DNA of 64,000 bases from Miltoncostaea sp036826475 (GCA_036826475.1 DAISWG010000001.1:1-64000); one strand, 5' to 3'; shown: positions 41,874 through 51,333, counted from the first letter of the stretch. Made by a program: numbers and translations. Notes: generated by a model from the sequence alone, not told the origin.

Positions 41874-42675
41874 ACCTCCCCACCGGCACCATCATCGGCG
41901 TGCCGCAGACGGGATCCGGGACGACTCGGGCCTCCAGCCCGAAGGCGTCCCGGATGGTCTGCGGCGTCACCACCTCCGCCGGGGTCCCGCGGGTCACGAT
42001 CCGTCCCGCAGCCATCGCCACCATGTGGTCGCTGTAGCGGGCCGCCAGGTTCAGGTCGTGCAGCACCATCACCACGGTGGTGCCGCGGCTGCGGTTGAGG
42101 TCGGCCAGCAGGTCGAGCACGTCCACCTGGTGCGCCACGTCCAGGAAGCTGGTGGGCTCGTCCAGCAGCAGCACGTCCGGGTCCTGCGCCAGGGCCATCG
42201 CGATCCACGCCCGCTGCCGCTGTCCCCCCGAGAGGGCGTCGACGGGACGGTCGGCCAGGGCCGCCGTGGCGGTCGCCTCGAGCGCCCCCGCCACCACCTC
42301 GTCGTCGGCCGGCGACCACCGGCGCAACGCGGCCCGGTGGGGGTGGCGGCCCCGGGCGACGAGGTCGGCCACGCGGATCCCCTCGGGCGCCGTGGGGTTC
42401 TGCGGCAGCAGGCCCACGATGCGCGCCACCTCACGGGTGGGGAGGCGGTGGATGTCGCGGCCGTCCAGCGTGACCGCGCCTCCGCGGGGGCGCATGATCC
42501 GCGCCAGCCCCCGCAGCAGCGTCGACTTGCCGCAGGCGTTGGCGCCGACGATCGCCGTGATCGCCCCGTCCGGGACCACCAGGTCCAGGTCGTGCACGAC
42601 GGGCGCGCCGTCGTACGCGAGTCGCAGCGCCCGGGCGGCCAGCTCGTGGGACGCGGCGCGGGGCCGCCCGCTCAC
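41845..42675 (-). CDS. Siderophore-iron ABC transporter ATPase
   Basis: A 276-residue ATPase of the FepC/FecE type that energises uptake of ferric siderophores. Walker A is AIVGANACGKST, the signature is LSGGQRQRAWIAMALAQDPD, and Walker B is VLLLDEPTSFLDVAH; the D- and H-loops follow. Its GTG start overlaps the stop of the permease gene (GTGA). It is the last gene of a binding protein-permease-permease-ATPase operon. The substrate is inferred from family and neighbours. Confidence 0.9.
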   Translation of the reverse strand: MSGRPRAASHELAARALRLAYDGAPVVHDLDLVVPDGAITAIVGANACGKSTLLRGLARIMRPRGGAVTLDGRDIHRLPTREVARIVGLLPQNPTAPEGIRVADLVARGRHPHRAALRRWSPADDEVVAGALEATATAALADRPVDALSGGQRQRAWIAMALAQDPDVLLLDEPTSFLDVAHQVDVLDLLADLNRSRGTTVVMVLHDLNLAARYSDHMVAMAAGRIVTRGTPAEVVTPQTIRDAFGLEARVVPDPVCGTPMMVPVGRFSRGASAPS

Positions 42676-43715
42676 CCCGCGCCCCCGCGGTCCGACACCG
42701 CCAGCAGCCACAGCAGGTACGGGGCGCCGATCACCCCGGTCACCACGCCCACGGGCGGCTGGACGCCGCCGGGCAGGAGGTGCTGCGCCACGAGGTCGGC
42801 GAGCGTCACCACCAGCGCCCCCGTCAGCGCAGCGGGCACCAGCGCGAGCCCGCCGGTCCCCACGATGCGGCGGGCGATCGGCGCCGACACCAGGGCCACG
42901 AACGCCACCGGCCCCGCCGCGGCGCTCGCGGCGGCCGCCAGCCCGACGGCGGCCACGAGCAGCCACAGGCGGGCGCGCTCGGCGCGCACGCCCAGGCCGG
43001 TGGCGGCGTCGTCGCCGAGCTGGAGCGCCCGGAGCGACCCGGCCAGCGCGGCCGCGGCGGGCATCAGCACCGCCAGGGCGACCCCGGTCACGGCGATCTG
43101 GTCCCACCCCGCGCCGCCGAGGCTGCCGACCAGCCACACCAGGGCCGACTGGGCGTCGCGGACGTCGCTGCGCGTCAGCAGGTAGTTGAGGACGGCGCTC
43201 GCCATGAACCCCACGGCGACGCCGATCAGCACGAAGCGGTACCCCGCGACGCCGTCGCGCCAGGCCAGGACGTAGATGGCCGCGGCCACCGCCAGCGCGC
43301 CGCCGAACGCCAGGAGGGACACCGCCGCCCCGGTCACCCCCAGGATCAGCAGTCCGGCGGCCGCGGCGACCGAGGCGCCCCAGTTGATCCCGATGATGTC
43401 GGGACTGGCGAGCGGGTTCCCGAGCACCGTCTGGAACACGGCGCCGGCCACGCCGAACGCCGCGCCCACCAGCAGGCCGAGGGTCAGCCGCGGCAACCGC
43501 AGGTCCATCACCACGAACCGCTCGATCCCCTCGCCGCCGCCCAGCAGCACGCGGACCACGTCGGCCGGTGCGATGGCGAAGGCCCCGAGCGTCATGCTCA
43601 GCGCGCCCACCCCGAGCAGCGCGGCGGCCAGCGCGGCGGTCACGGCGGCCTCGCGGCGCCGGCGCGACCGGCGGCCGGCGCGGAGGGTGGTGAGGGCGGT
43701 GGCCGCCGCGCTCAC
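42672..43715 (-). CDS. FecCD-family permease (iron-siderophore), second subunit
   Basis: A 347-residue inner-membrane permease with about nine to ten helices. Landmarks are RLPRLTLGLLVGAAFGVAGA, QTVLGNPLASPDIIGINWGAS, LVGSLGGAGW and FVALVSAPIARRIVG, typical of FepG-like subunits. GTG start coupled to the preceding permease gene by a GTGA overlap. It pairs with the 43712-44719 product to form the membrane channel. Confidence 0.9.
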   Translation of the reverse strand: MSAAATALTTLRAGRRSRRRREAAVTAALAAALLGVGALSMTLGAFAIAPADVVRVLLGGGEGIERFVVMDLRLPRLTLGLLVGAAFGVAGAVFQTVLGNPLASPDIIGINWGASVAAAAGLLILGVTGAAVSLLAFGGALAVAAAIYVLAWRDGVAGYRFVLIGVAVGFMASAVLNYLLTRSDVRDAQSALVWLVGSLGGAGWDQIAVTGVALAVLMPAAAALAGSLRALQLGDDAATGLGVRAERARLWLLVAAVGLAAAASAAAGPVAFVALVSAPIARRIVGTGGLALVPAALTGALVVTLADLVAQHLLPGGVQPPVGVVTGVIGAPYLLWLLAVSDRGGAG

Positions 43716-44719
43716 AGCGCCGCCGCCCGCGTCCGCCGCACCACCGCGATCATCACCGGCGCGCCCACCAGCGCCAGCACGATCCCCGCCTCCAGCTCGC
43801 CGGGCGGGGCGATGAGCCGGCCGACGACGTCGGCGCTCACCAGCACGATCGCGCCGAGCACCGGCGAGTAGCGGAGGATCCAGCGGTGGTCGGGCCCGGC
43901 GAGGCGCCGCGCGAGGTGCGGCGTGATGAGGCCCACGAACACGATGGGCCCCACCAGGGCGGTCGCGCCGCCGCACAACAGCACCACCGCGACGGCGCAC
44001 GCCACCCGGGCCAGGCCCAGCCGGTGCCCGAGGCCGCGGGCGACGTCGTCGCCGAGCGCCATGGCGTCGAGCGCCCGGCCCGTCCCCAGCGCGACGATCG
44101 CGCCGGCCAGCAGCAGCGGCAGCACCGCGACGAGCGTGCCGGCGTCGCGCCCGGCCAGCGACCCGACCACCCAGAACCGGTACCGGTCGAGGGTGTCCAG
44201 GTCGCCCAGCAGCACCAGGGTGGTGAGGGACGTCGCCGCGGCCGTGAACGCCGCCCCCACCAGCGCCAGCCGTGCCGGCGCGGCGCCGTCGCGCCCGAGC
44301 GCCCCGATGCCGAAGACCACCAGAGCGGCGACGGCCGTGCCGGCGACCGCGAACCACGCGTACCCCGGGGGCCTCCCCACGCCGACCCAGGTGATCGCCA
44401 CGACCACCGCCAGCGACGCCCCCGCGCCGAGCCCCAGGATCCCGGGGTCGGCGATCGGGTTGCGGGTGGCGCCCTGGATCACCGCGCCCGCGAGTCCCAG
44501 CGCCGCGCCGGCCGCCACGCCGATCAGCGTGCGCGGCACGCGCAGCTCCCGCACCACCGTGTGGTCGGGATCGCCGGGGACGGGTGACGCGAGGGCGTCG
44601 ATCACCGCGGCCAGCGGCACGGGACGGGCGCCCAGCGCGAACCCCAGGAACACCACCGCCAGGAGCAGGCCGGACAGGGCGGCGAGCCCCAGCGCGCGGC
44701 GTGTGGTCGTGGCGCTCAC
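43712..44719 (-). CDS. FecCD-family permease (iron-siderophore), first subunit
   Basis: A 335-residue membrane subunit with the FepD-like pattern: RELRVPRTLIGVAAGAALGLAG, IQGATRNPIADPGILGLGAGASL, VVGSLAGRDAG and VFVGLITPHLARRLAGPDHR. The start is GTG. It lies 51 bases after the binding-protein gene and is coupled to the second permease. Together they form the transmembrane pore for the ferric-siderophore complex. Confidence 0.9.
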   Translation of the reverse strand: MSATTTRRALGLAALSGLLLAVVFLGFALGARPVPLAAVIDALASPVPGDPDHTVVRELRVPRTLIGVAAGAALGLAGAVIQGATRNPIADPGILGLGAGASLAVVVAITWVGVGRPPGYAWFAVAGTAVAALVVFGIGALGRDGAAPARLALVGAAFTAAATSLTTLVLLGDLDTLDRYRFWVVGSLAGRDAGTLVAVLPLLLAGAIVALGTGRALDAMALGDDVARGLGHRLGLARVACAVAVVLLCGGATALVGPIVFVGLITPHLARRLAGPDHRWILRYSPVLGAIVLVSADVVGRLIAPPGELEAGIVLALVGAPVMIAVVRRTRAAAL

Positions 44720-44770
44720 GACGGTCCGGCCGTGCCGGGCCCCGGGGGCGGGACCCGGCCGGCCTCCCCG

Positions 44771-45808
44771 CTACCCGGCAGCGTCCGCCGTGTCCGCGGC
44801 CGTCGCGAGGATCTCGGTGTAGTCGTCCAGCCCCCACGTCAGGGACAGGGCGGTGGGCGGCGAGACGGCGGCGATGAACTCCTTGCCCACCACCGGCGCC
44901 ACCCGGCCCTCGCGGACCTGCGCCATCGTGCGGCCGTGCGGCGACGCGAGGAACGCCCGGGAGAGCTTCTCGTCGTCGGCGAAGCTCACCAGGATGTCGC
45001 TCGTCAGCCGGTCGAGCTTCTCGTAGCTGAGCGTGTAGTAGAAGGTCTCGTCGCCGTTGGCGAGCGCGTCCACCGACGGATCGCTGGTGAGGCCAAGGGC
45101 GAGCGTCGCCTCCACGCGCGGGTCGGCGGTCTTGTAGACGTAGAACGTCCCGCCGGCGTCCCACACCATGGCCACCGACTTCCCGGCCAGCTGCGGGTGC
45201 TCCTCGGCCTGCCGGGCGAAGCGGGCGTCGATGTCGGCCAGCAGCGCCGCGGCCTCGGCGTCCCTGCCCAGCGCCGTCCCGACGATCTGGATGGTCTCCC
45301 GCCACGGGGTGGCCCACGCCTCGCCCGGGTAGGCGACGGTCGGCGCGATCGCGCTCAGCAGCTCGTACTGCTTCTCGGTGATCCCCGAGTACGGCGCCAG
45401 GATCAGGTCGGGCCCGGCCGCGGCGATCGCCTCGTACGGCGGCTCCTCCGCCGAGTCGGGGAGCACGGTCGGCACCGCCTCGCCCCGCGCGTCGAGCGCC
45501 TCGCGGATCCACGGCAGCACGCCGTCCCCGTCGCCGCCGTAGCTCTGGAACGGGATGGCGACGGGGGTCACGCCCAGGGCGATCGCCGCGTCCGCGCTGC
45601 CCCAGCCCCAGGTGACGACCCGCTGGGGGGCCGCGTCGACGGTCGTGGCGCCGAACGCGTGGTCGATCGTGACCGGGAACGCGTCCGCCGGCCCGGCGGT
45701 GGTGGCGCCGGCCTGCGCCCCGTCGTCACCGCCGCACGCGGCGAGGGCGAACGCGGCGAGCACCGCCGCGATGAGGAGCCAGGCTCTGACCATCCGAACC
45801 TCCGTCAT
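44771..45808 (-). CDS. Iron-siderophore ABC transporter substrate-binding lipoprotein
   Basis: A 345-residue FecB/FhuD-like solute-binding protein. The signal peptide ends in the lipobox LAAC with Cys25, so the mature protein is anchored to the outer face of the membrane. Two lobes follow, with QRVVTWGWGSADAAIALGV, a LILAPYSGITEKQYELL segment and VGTALGRDAEAAALLADIDA. It should deliver a ferric siderophore to the FecCD permease pair. A FhuF-like reductase gene diverges from it. I cannot see a clear Fur or DtxR box. Confidence 0.9.
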   Translation of the reverse strand: MTEVRMVRAWLLIAAVLAAFALAACGGDDGAQAGATTAGPADAFPVTIDHAFGATTVDAAPQRVVTWGWGSADAAIALGVTPVAIPFQSYGGDGDGVLPWIREALDARGEAVPTVLPDSAEEPPYEAIAAAGPDLILAPYSGITEKQYELLSAIAPTVAYPGEAWATPWRETIQIVGTALGRDAEAAALLADIDARFARQAEEHPQLAGKSVAMVWDAGGTFYVYKTADPRVEATLALGLTSDPSVDALANGDETFYYTLSYEKLDRLTSDILVSFADDEKLSRAFLASPHGRTMAQVREGRVAPVVGKEFIAAVSPPTALSLTWGLDDYTEILATAADTADAAG

Positions 45809-45850
45809 GAGGTTGACCGAATATTTAGGATGCGGTGCGCCAGACTACTG

Positions 45851-46519
45851 ATGGGCGAAGAAAGGTCAACCGCCGTTTCCGGAATCACCCGCCGCTGCCG
45901 CGTCGACCGCCTCGCCGAGGACGGCGGCGCCCTCGTCGACGCCGCGCTCGCCGCGACCGGCGCAACCGATCCCAAGGCCCGGGCCGCCTGGCTCGTGGGC
46001 GGGTACGCCTGGCTGCTGGCGCAGCCGGCGCTGACGGCGTTCCTGCGCGACGGGCGCGTGCCCGACCTCCGGCCCGCCCGGGCGGTGGTGGCGGCCGCGC
46101 CCGACGGGACGTACGCGATGGCGCTCGACGACGACGGCGCGACGGTGCCCCTCGGCCGCTGCGACCTCGCCCGTGCGGCCCTCGTCGCCGGGATGGAGCA
46201 GCACCTGGCGGTGGTGCTCGCGCTTCCCCAGCTCACCGCGATCGGCGCGCGGTCGCGGTGGGCGCTCGCCGCCGACATGGTCGCCGCGGCCGCGCTGCGC
46301 CTGGGGCACCCGTTGCTGGGACCGTCCGGCGCGATCCGCGAGGCCGAGGCCCTGTGCGGGATCCCGGGGCGGCTCCGGGTGCCGCTGGACGTGATCCCGG
46401 GCGGCGACCCCGGTCGCCTCCCGGAGCGGTGGCGCGCGTCGTGCTGCCTGGCCCACCGCGAGGGGCACGACCTCTGCCCCACCTGCCCGCGGCGGCGGCC
46501 GCGGCGGGTTCGCGCCTAG
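45851..46519 (+). CDS. FhuF-like siderophore-iron reductase
   Basis: A 222-residue protein with the C-terminal iron-sulfur motif of ferric-siderophore reductases: Cys198-Cys199-x9-Cys209-x2-Cys212 (ASCCLAHREGHDLCPTC), which would bind a 2Fe-2S cluster; FhuF itself has ten residues in the gap. It likely releases iron from an imported siderophore by reduction. It diverges from the binding-protein gene. Start uncertain: ATG at 45851 is used, ATG at 45830 is possible; neither has a ribosome site. It overlaps the next gene by four bases. Confidence 0.82.
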   Translation: MGEERSTAVSGITRRCRVDRLAEDGGALVDAALAATGATDPKARAAWLVGGYAWLLAQPALTAFLRDGRVPDLRPARAVVAAAPDGTYAMALDDDGATVPLGRCDLARAALVAGMEQHLAVVLALPQLTAIGARSRWALAADMVAAAALRLGHPLLGPSGAIREAEALCGIPGRLRVPLDVIPGGDPGRLPERWRASCCLAHREGHDLCPTCPRRRPRRVRA

Positions 46520-48870
46520 CGGCCCGGTGCGGGCTTCGGGACCCTGAGGGTGCGCCGGCCGGTGGTCTGCCGGCCCCCGTGGGTGATGACCACGCGGAAC
46601 GTCACCGTCGTCGCACCCCGGAGCGCCGCGCGGCGCACGGCGATGCGCGTCGCGGCGACGCGCCCGGCGCGGAGCGGCACCGTGCGGGCGGCGACGGCGC
46701 GACGCCCGCGCAGCAGGGTGATGCGTGCCGATGCGGCGCCGGTCGCCTGGAGGCGGACCGCCAGCGTCAGCCGCGGCCCGCGGCCCGTGAGGGCGGCCGC
46801 CAGCCGTTGCACCCGGAACGGGGCCGCCGCGGGCGCGGTGGGGGGCGCGGGCGCCGACCCGGCGGGCGGGGGCGTCACCGGCAGCGGCGGCGCGTCCGGG
46901 GCGTCGGCCGCCCCCCGGACCCAGGACGCGACGGACGGAACGCCCTCCGCGTCCATCACGAACAGCATGTACCAGCCGGGCGGGGCGACGGTGGCGTCGC
47001 GCGGCGTGTTCAGCGTGATCCCGTCGGCCTGGGCCGTCACGTCCAGCGAGATCACCCGCTGCGCCATGTCCACCGCGTGGGTCACCGCGGCGGGCCGCAC
47101 CAGGGCGGCGCGCGCGATCCGCGAGGGGTCGCCCTGGACGGCGACCCGGAACGTGGTGCCGTAGCGGACGGCCGCCGGCGCGAAGGTCACCGCCGGACGC
47201 GGGCCGGCGAACAGGTAGGGCGGGCTCCAGATCTGGGCGGTCCGGTCCTTCACCAGGATGTGGCTGGGCGCGACGTCGCGGTCGTCGCCGGCGGACGCGA
47301 CCCGGCCGTCGGGGAGCAGGACCGCGACCGAGTGGTACGTGCGGGCGTCCGCCTCGCTGCCGACCGTGCGCCAGGCGGCCCCCCCGGGGCGGAGCAGCTC
47401 CGACTGGTAGACCGGGTCGGCGTAGAGCGTGTCGTTCCTCCGGCCGTAGCCGCCGCCGCTGGCGAAGATGCCGCCGTCGGGGAGCAGGACGGTGTTGAAG
47501 TGGGAGCGGCCGGTGTTGAGGCTCGGGAACGCCCCGAGGCGCCAACCGGCGCCGGGGTCGTCGAGGTCGAGCGCCTCCGCCGTCGCCTTCGGCGGCTGCG
47601 CCTGGCCCGGGCCCGGTGCGGTCGCGCCGTCGGCGTCGCTGCCGCCGAGCAGCACCACCTGCTTCGCGCCGTCGACGCCCGACGGCGCGATCCATGCGGT
47701 GCCCCACGAGCGGTCCTCGGAGAGCCGCGGCTGGCCGACGTCGGGCGTGTCGACCACGTCCTTCCAGATCCAGGTGTCGGTGTCGATCACCGCCGAGTCG
47801 TATCGGTTGGGGCCGGCCACCAGGACCTTGTTCCCGCCCGCGCCGAGCTCGGACGTGCTGGGCAGCACGAAGAGATGGGGGTACAGCGAGAGCCCCTCGT
47901 GGTTCGGCCACGGCTTGGGCTGGTTGGGGGCCCCGGGAGGCAGGCGGCTCACGACGGTGGTGGCCTTCCCGCCGGGCGGCGCGGAGGGGTCGAAGACCTC
48001 GACGTCCTGGTTGTTGACCATGAGCGGCGGCAGGTTCGTGCCGCCGTTGTCGACGCCGCCGGTCTCGTCCCAGCCGCCCAGGATCAGCACCCGTCCGTCC
48101 GGGAGCTCGACGAGGCTGGGGTACCAGCGGCCGTGGTCCATGTCCTGGTAGCGGGTCCAGGTCTCGGTCCACGGGTCGAAGGTCATGACCCACGCGCCGC
48201 CCTTGAATCCGTTGCCGGCCCCGAGGCCGCTGGCGCTGGCGTAGGCCAGGTTGCCGCCGACGACGAGGACGCGCCCGTCGGCGAGCTGCACCTGGCCGGC
48301 GCACCACAGGTTGGCGGGGCGGTCGGGCCCCGTGGGCCAGTCGACCACCGGCGGCGGGACGGCGGTGAACGTGTTGGTCGCCGGGTCCCAGACGTGGGCG
48401 TTGCCGCCGTCCCATTCGGTCTCGGCGGGGTACTTCGGCTGGGAGATGAACAGCACCTTGCCCGTGGGCATCACGATCGCGTGGATCGCCGTGGTCGGGA
48501 TGCTCAGCAGCGGACCCCACAGGCCGTCCGGCGCCGCCGACTCGGCGGGGGCGAGCGCCCCGGCGGTGCGGGCGGCGGCGATGGTGGAGCCGCTCGCGGG
48601 CGGGTCGGGGCACGCCGGCGAGTCGGCCGGCGCCGTGGTGCACGCCCGCAGGTCGGCGCGGGCGGCGGCGATGGCGGCCGCGCTCGGCGGGCCGTGGGCC
48701 TGGTTGTGGTCGAAGCCCGGCCCCTCGATCTGGTTGAGGAAGGCCTCGGGCGCCCCCTCGGTGGTGGGGTGGTCCGCGGTCAGGGGCGCGACGGCCAGGA
48801 TGCCGGCGATCGCGCCGGCGGCCGCCGTGGCCGCGTAGAAGCGCCGGCGGATGAGCTTCGTGGTCGCCAT
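46516..48870 (-). CDS. Secreted copper radical oxidase (galactose oxidase-like)
   Basis: A 784-residue protein with a basic twin-arginine-type N-terminus (KLIRRRFYAATAAAG). A Kelch-type propeller carries the marks of galactose oxidase: LWCAGQVQLADGRVLVVGG (Cys of the Cys-Tyr crosslink), RWYPSLVELPDGRV (Tyr), ARTYHSVAVLLPDGRV (Tyr-His) and VTHAVDMAQRVI (His, DUF1929 domain). A further Ig-like domain and basic tail (about 690-784) follow. It probably oxidises a primary alcohol or sugar outside the cell, forming H2O2. It diverges from recQ with only 21 bases between starts. Confidence 0.85.
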   Translation of the reverse strand: MATTKLIRRRFYAATAAAGAIAGILAVAPLTADHPTTEGAPEAFLNQIEGPGFDHNQAHGPPSAAAIAAARADLRACTTAPADSPACPDPPASGSTIAAARTAGALAPAESAAPDGLWGPLLSIPTTAIHAIVMPTGKVLFISQPKYPAETEWDGGNAHVWDPATNTFTAVPPPVVDWPTGPDRPANLWCAGQVQLADGRVLVVGGNLAYASASGLGAGNGFKGGAWVMTFDPWTETWTRYQDMDHGRWYPSLVELPDGRVLILGGWDETGGVDNGGTNLPPLMVNNQDVEVFDPSAPPGGKATTVVSRLPPGAPNQPKPWPNHEGLSLYPHLFVLPSTSELGAGGNKVLVAGPNRYDSAVIDTDTWIWKDVVDTPDVGQPRLSEDRSWGTAWIAPSGVDGAKQVVLLGGSDADGATAPGPGQAQPPKATAEALDLDDPGAGWRLGAFPSLNTGRSHFNTVLLPDGGIFASGGGYGRRNDTLYADPVYQSELLRPGGAAWRTVGSEADARTYHSVAVLLPDGRVASAGDDRDVAPSHILVKDRTAQIWSPPYLFAGPRPAVTFAPAAVRYGTTFRVAVQGDPSRIARAALVRPAAVTHAVDMAQRVISLDVTAQADGITLNTPRDATVAPPGWYMLFVMDAEGVPSVASWVRGAADAPDAPPLPVTPPPAGSAPAPPTAPAAAPFRVQRLAAALTGRGPRLTLAVRLQATGAASARITLLRGRRAVAARTVPLRAGRVAATRIAVRRAALRGATTVTFRVVITHGGRQTTGRRTLRVPKPAPGR

Positions 48871-48878
48871 CACCTCTC

Positions 48879-48884
48879 TATCGT
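48879..48884 (+). promoter_or_regulatory. -10 box of the RecQ-like helicase gene (leaderless)
   Basis: TATCGT ends seven bases before the ATG at 48892. It sits in the 21-base gap to the divergent copper-oxidase gene, whose own GAGAGG ribosome site overlaps it on the other strand. Confidence 0.5.
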
Positions 48885-48891
48885 CGGTGGG

Positions 48892-50982
48892 ATGTCCGAC
48901 CTGACCGGCGCGCGACGCGCCACCGCCGAAGGGGTGATCGCGAGCGTCGCGGGTGCGGCGGCGACGCTGCGCGACGACCAGGCCACCGCCGTCGGGGCCC
49001 TGTGCGACGCGGGGGCCCGCGTGCTGGTGGTTCAGGCGACCGGATGGGGGAAGTCGGCCGTCTACTGGGCGGCCACGGCGGTGCGCCGCAGCGAGGGCGC
49101 GGGACCGACGCTCGTGATCTCCCCGCTGCTGTCGCTGATGCGCGACCAGGTGGCGGCGGCGGAGCGGGCGGGGCTGCGCGCGGCGACGCTCAACTCCTCC
49201 AACGTGGACGACTGGGAGCCGGTGGAGGCCGACCTGCTGGCGGGCGCGCTGGACGTGGTGCTGGTGTCGCCCGAGCGGCTCGCGAACCCCGGGTTCGGGC
49301 GGCGGGTGCTGGACGCCGTCGGCGGGCGCCTGGGCCTGCTGGTGATCGACGAGGCCCACGCGATCTCGGACTGGGGGCACGATTTCCGTCCCGACTACCG
49401 GCGCATCGCAGCGACGGTCGAGCGGCTCGACCCGTCCACCCCGGTGCTGGCGACCACGGCGACGGCGAACGCGCGGGTGACGGACGACGTCGCCGCCCAG
49501 CTGGGGACCGGCACGCTGGTGCTGCGCGGGCCGCTGGCGCGTGGCAGCCTGCAGCTGGCGGTCATCGACGGCCTGTCGCCCCTGGAGCGCTTCGCGTGGG
49601 TGGTGGAGCACCTGCCGGCGCTGCCCGGCTCGGGGATCGTCTACACGCTCACCAAGTCCGACGCGGAGCGCCTGACCGCCGCGATCGCGGGGCACCACGG
49701 CGACGCCGTGCCGGTCGCGTCGTACACGGGCGACACCCCGGACCGCGAGGAGCGCGAGGCGGCGCTGCTCGGCAACCGGCTGAAGGCCCTGGTCGCCACC
49801 TCGGCGCTGGGGATGGGCTACGACAAGCCCGACCTGGGGTTCTGCGTCCACGTGGGCGCCCCGCCGTCGCCGGTGTCGTACTACCAGCAGGTGGGGCGCG
49901 CGGGCCGCGGCATCGACCGTGCGCCGGTGGTGCTGCTGCATTCGGAGGCCGACGCCGGCGTGTGGGAGTACTTCGCGACCGCGACGATCCCCGATCCCGA
50001 CCGGATGCGGCGTCTCCTGGACGCCCTGCCGGCGCGCGACGAGCCCGGCGCGAGCGCCGTCGCGCTGGAGGCCCTCACCGGCATCCGGCGATCGCGGGTG
50101 GACGGGATGCTGAAGCAGCTGGCGGTCGACGGCGCGGCGGAACGCGTCGGCTCGGGCTGGGTGACGACCGGCGAGCCGTGGGTGTTCGCCCGGGAGCACT
50201 ACGAGGGCGTGGTGGCGACCCGCCGCCGCGAGGCGGACATCATGCGCCGCTACGTCCGCGGCCAGCGGTGCCTGATGCAGCTGCTGCAGGAGGCGCTGGA
50301 CGACCCGTCGGCCGCCCCCTGCGGGCGGTGCTCGGTGTGCCTCGGCCGCCTGCCGGACAGGGTGCCGGCGCGGCCGTCGGACGCGGCGACCCGATCGGTG
50401 GCGACCCAGCTGCGCCGCGGCCACCACGTGGTCGACCCGCGCCTGCAGTGGCCGGGCGGCGCGTTCGGCTCGCGGAAGCGGATCCCGCCCGACCGTCAGG
50501 CGGCGAAGGGCCGGGCCCTGGCCTTCGCGGACGCCCCGGAGTGGCGGGAGCTGATCGACGCCGCCTTCGCCCGCGACGCCGCCGCCACGCCGGAGCTCCT
50601 GGAGGCGATCGTCGATCTGCTGGCCGCGTGGAGCGGCGAGTGGCCGGCGCGGCCGGACGTGGTCGTGGGGATGCCCGCCGGCGGACACCCGCTCCTCACC
50701 GAGAGCGTCGTCGCGCACGTCGGGGCGCGGGGACGCCTCCCCACCCTGATGCTCCCCGTCGGCCCGCCCGCGTCCACGGATCCCACGTCGGCCGACGAGG
50801 CCGCCCACTGGCGCGACGCCCTGGGCCCCCCGGACGCCATGCCCGCCGGGGTCCGCGACCGGGTGGTGCTGCTCGTCGTGGACGCGACCTCGAGCCTGTG
50901 GCCGGTGACCGTCGCCGCCGCCACCCTCCGCGAGGCGGGCGCCGGGAAGGTCCTACCGCTCGTCATCCACCGCAGGCCGTGA
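48892..50982 (+). CDS. RecQ-like DNA helicase with phosphoribosyltransferase-like C-terminus
   Basis: A 696-residue superfamily 2 helicase. The RecQ core has Walker A VQATGWGKSAVYW, LLSLMRDQV, VIDEAHAISDWGHDFRPDY, TATA and the motif VI arginine region QVGRAGRGIDRAP. A zinc-binding region with QRCLMQLLQEAL and CGRCSVC follows. The C-terminal 170 residues resemble a phosphoribosyltransferase fold (VVLLVVDATSSLWPVTVAAA, LREAGAGKVLPLVIH), an arrangement seen in actinobacterial helicases. It acts in recombination or fork repair. Its 3' end overlaps a convergent gene by 30 bases. Confidence 0.87.
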   Translation: MSDLTGARRATAEGVIASVAGAAATLRDDQATAVGALCDAGARVLVVQATGWGKSAVYWAATAVRRSEGAGPTLVISPLLSLMRDQVAAAERAGLRAATLNSSNVDDWEPVEADLLAGALDVVLVSPERLANPGFGRRVLDAVGGRLGLLVIDEAHAISDWGHDFRPDYRRIAATVERLDPSTPVLATTATANARVTDDVAAQLGTGTLVLRGPLARGSLQLAVIDGLSPLERFAWVVEHLPALPGSGIVYTLTKSDAERLTAAIAGHHGDAVPVASYTGDTPDREEREAALLGNRLKALVATSALGMGYDKPDLGFCVHVGAPPSPVSYYQQVGRAGRGIDRAPVVLLHSEADAGVWEYFATATIPDPDRMRRLLDALPARDEPGASAVALEALTGIRRSRVDGMLKQLAVDGAAERVGSGWVTTGEPWVFAREHYEGVVATRRREADIMRRYVRGQRCLMQLLQEALDDPSAAPCGRCSVCLGRLPDRVPARPSDAATRSVATQLRRGHHVVDPRLQWPGGAFGSRKRIPPDRQAAKGRALAFADAPEWRELIDAAFARDAAATPELLEAIVDLLAAWSGEWPARPDVVVGMPAGGHPLLTESVVAHVGARGRLPTLMLPVGPPASTDPTSADEAAHWRDALGPPDAMPAGVRDRVVLLVVDATSSLWPVTVAAATLREAGAGKVLPLVIHRRP

Positions 50983-51333
50983 CGGCGGACGGCGCGGGAT
51001 CCCGTCGCCGTACACCATGCGCCTGACGTTGTCGTGGATACGGCCGTCGTCGCGCTCGGTGATCACGACGTAGCCGATGTAGGCGAGGGCCAGGATCAGG
51101 CCGACGCCGAAGCCCGTCCATTCCAGCGGGCTCCAGCCGAAGGCCGCTCCGGCCGCCCAGCCCAGCAGGAAGCTGATCGGCACGATCGCGACCAGATAGG
51201 CGCGGAGGCGGCGCTTCGCGCGCGCTGAGTAGACGGGCGCCGGGTCCAGGAGGGCCTGCTCGGCGACCACGCGGGCGACGGTCTCCTCGCGGGTCTCGCG
51301 CCGGCTCCGCCGGGCGGCGGGCCGGTCGGTCAT
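50953..51333 (-). CDS. Small membrane protein, divergent from mocR
   Basis: A 126-residue protein: a basic N-terminal cytoplasmic helix (RRSRRETREETVARVVAEQAL), then two membrane segments (about 50-70 and 74-94) and a charged tail. No family recognised. Its ATG faces the MocR-type regulator across a 52-base gap containing an operator-like GATAG repeat set, so MocR may control it. The 3' end overlaps recQ by 30 bases on the other strand. Confidence 0.62.
   Translation of the reverse strand: MTDRPAARRSRRETREETVARVVAEQALLDPAPVYSARAKRRLRAYLVAIVPISFLLGWAAGAAFGWSPLEWTGFGVGLILALAYIGYVVITERDDGRIHDNVRRMVYGDGIPRRPPSRPAVDDER

Noticed and set aside
45801..45850. A DtxR/IdeR iron box before the iron-binding protein gene
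   Set aside because: The best alignment with the 19-base consensus matches only about half the positions.
45835..50982. A single open frame of over 1700 codons spanning the siderophore, oxidase and helicase genes
   Set aside because: Only its last 696 codons, from the ATG at 48892, encode a recognisable protein. The rest is a stop-free antisense frame that arises from the high GC content.
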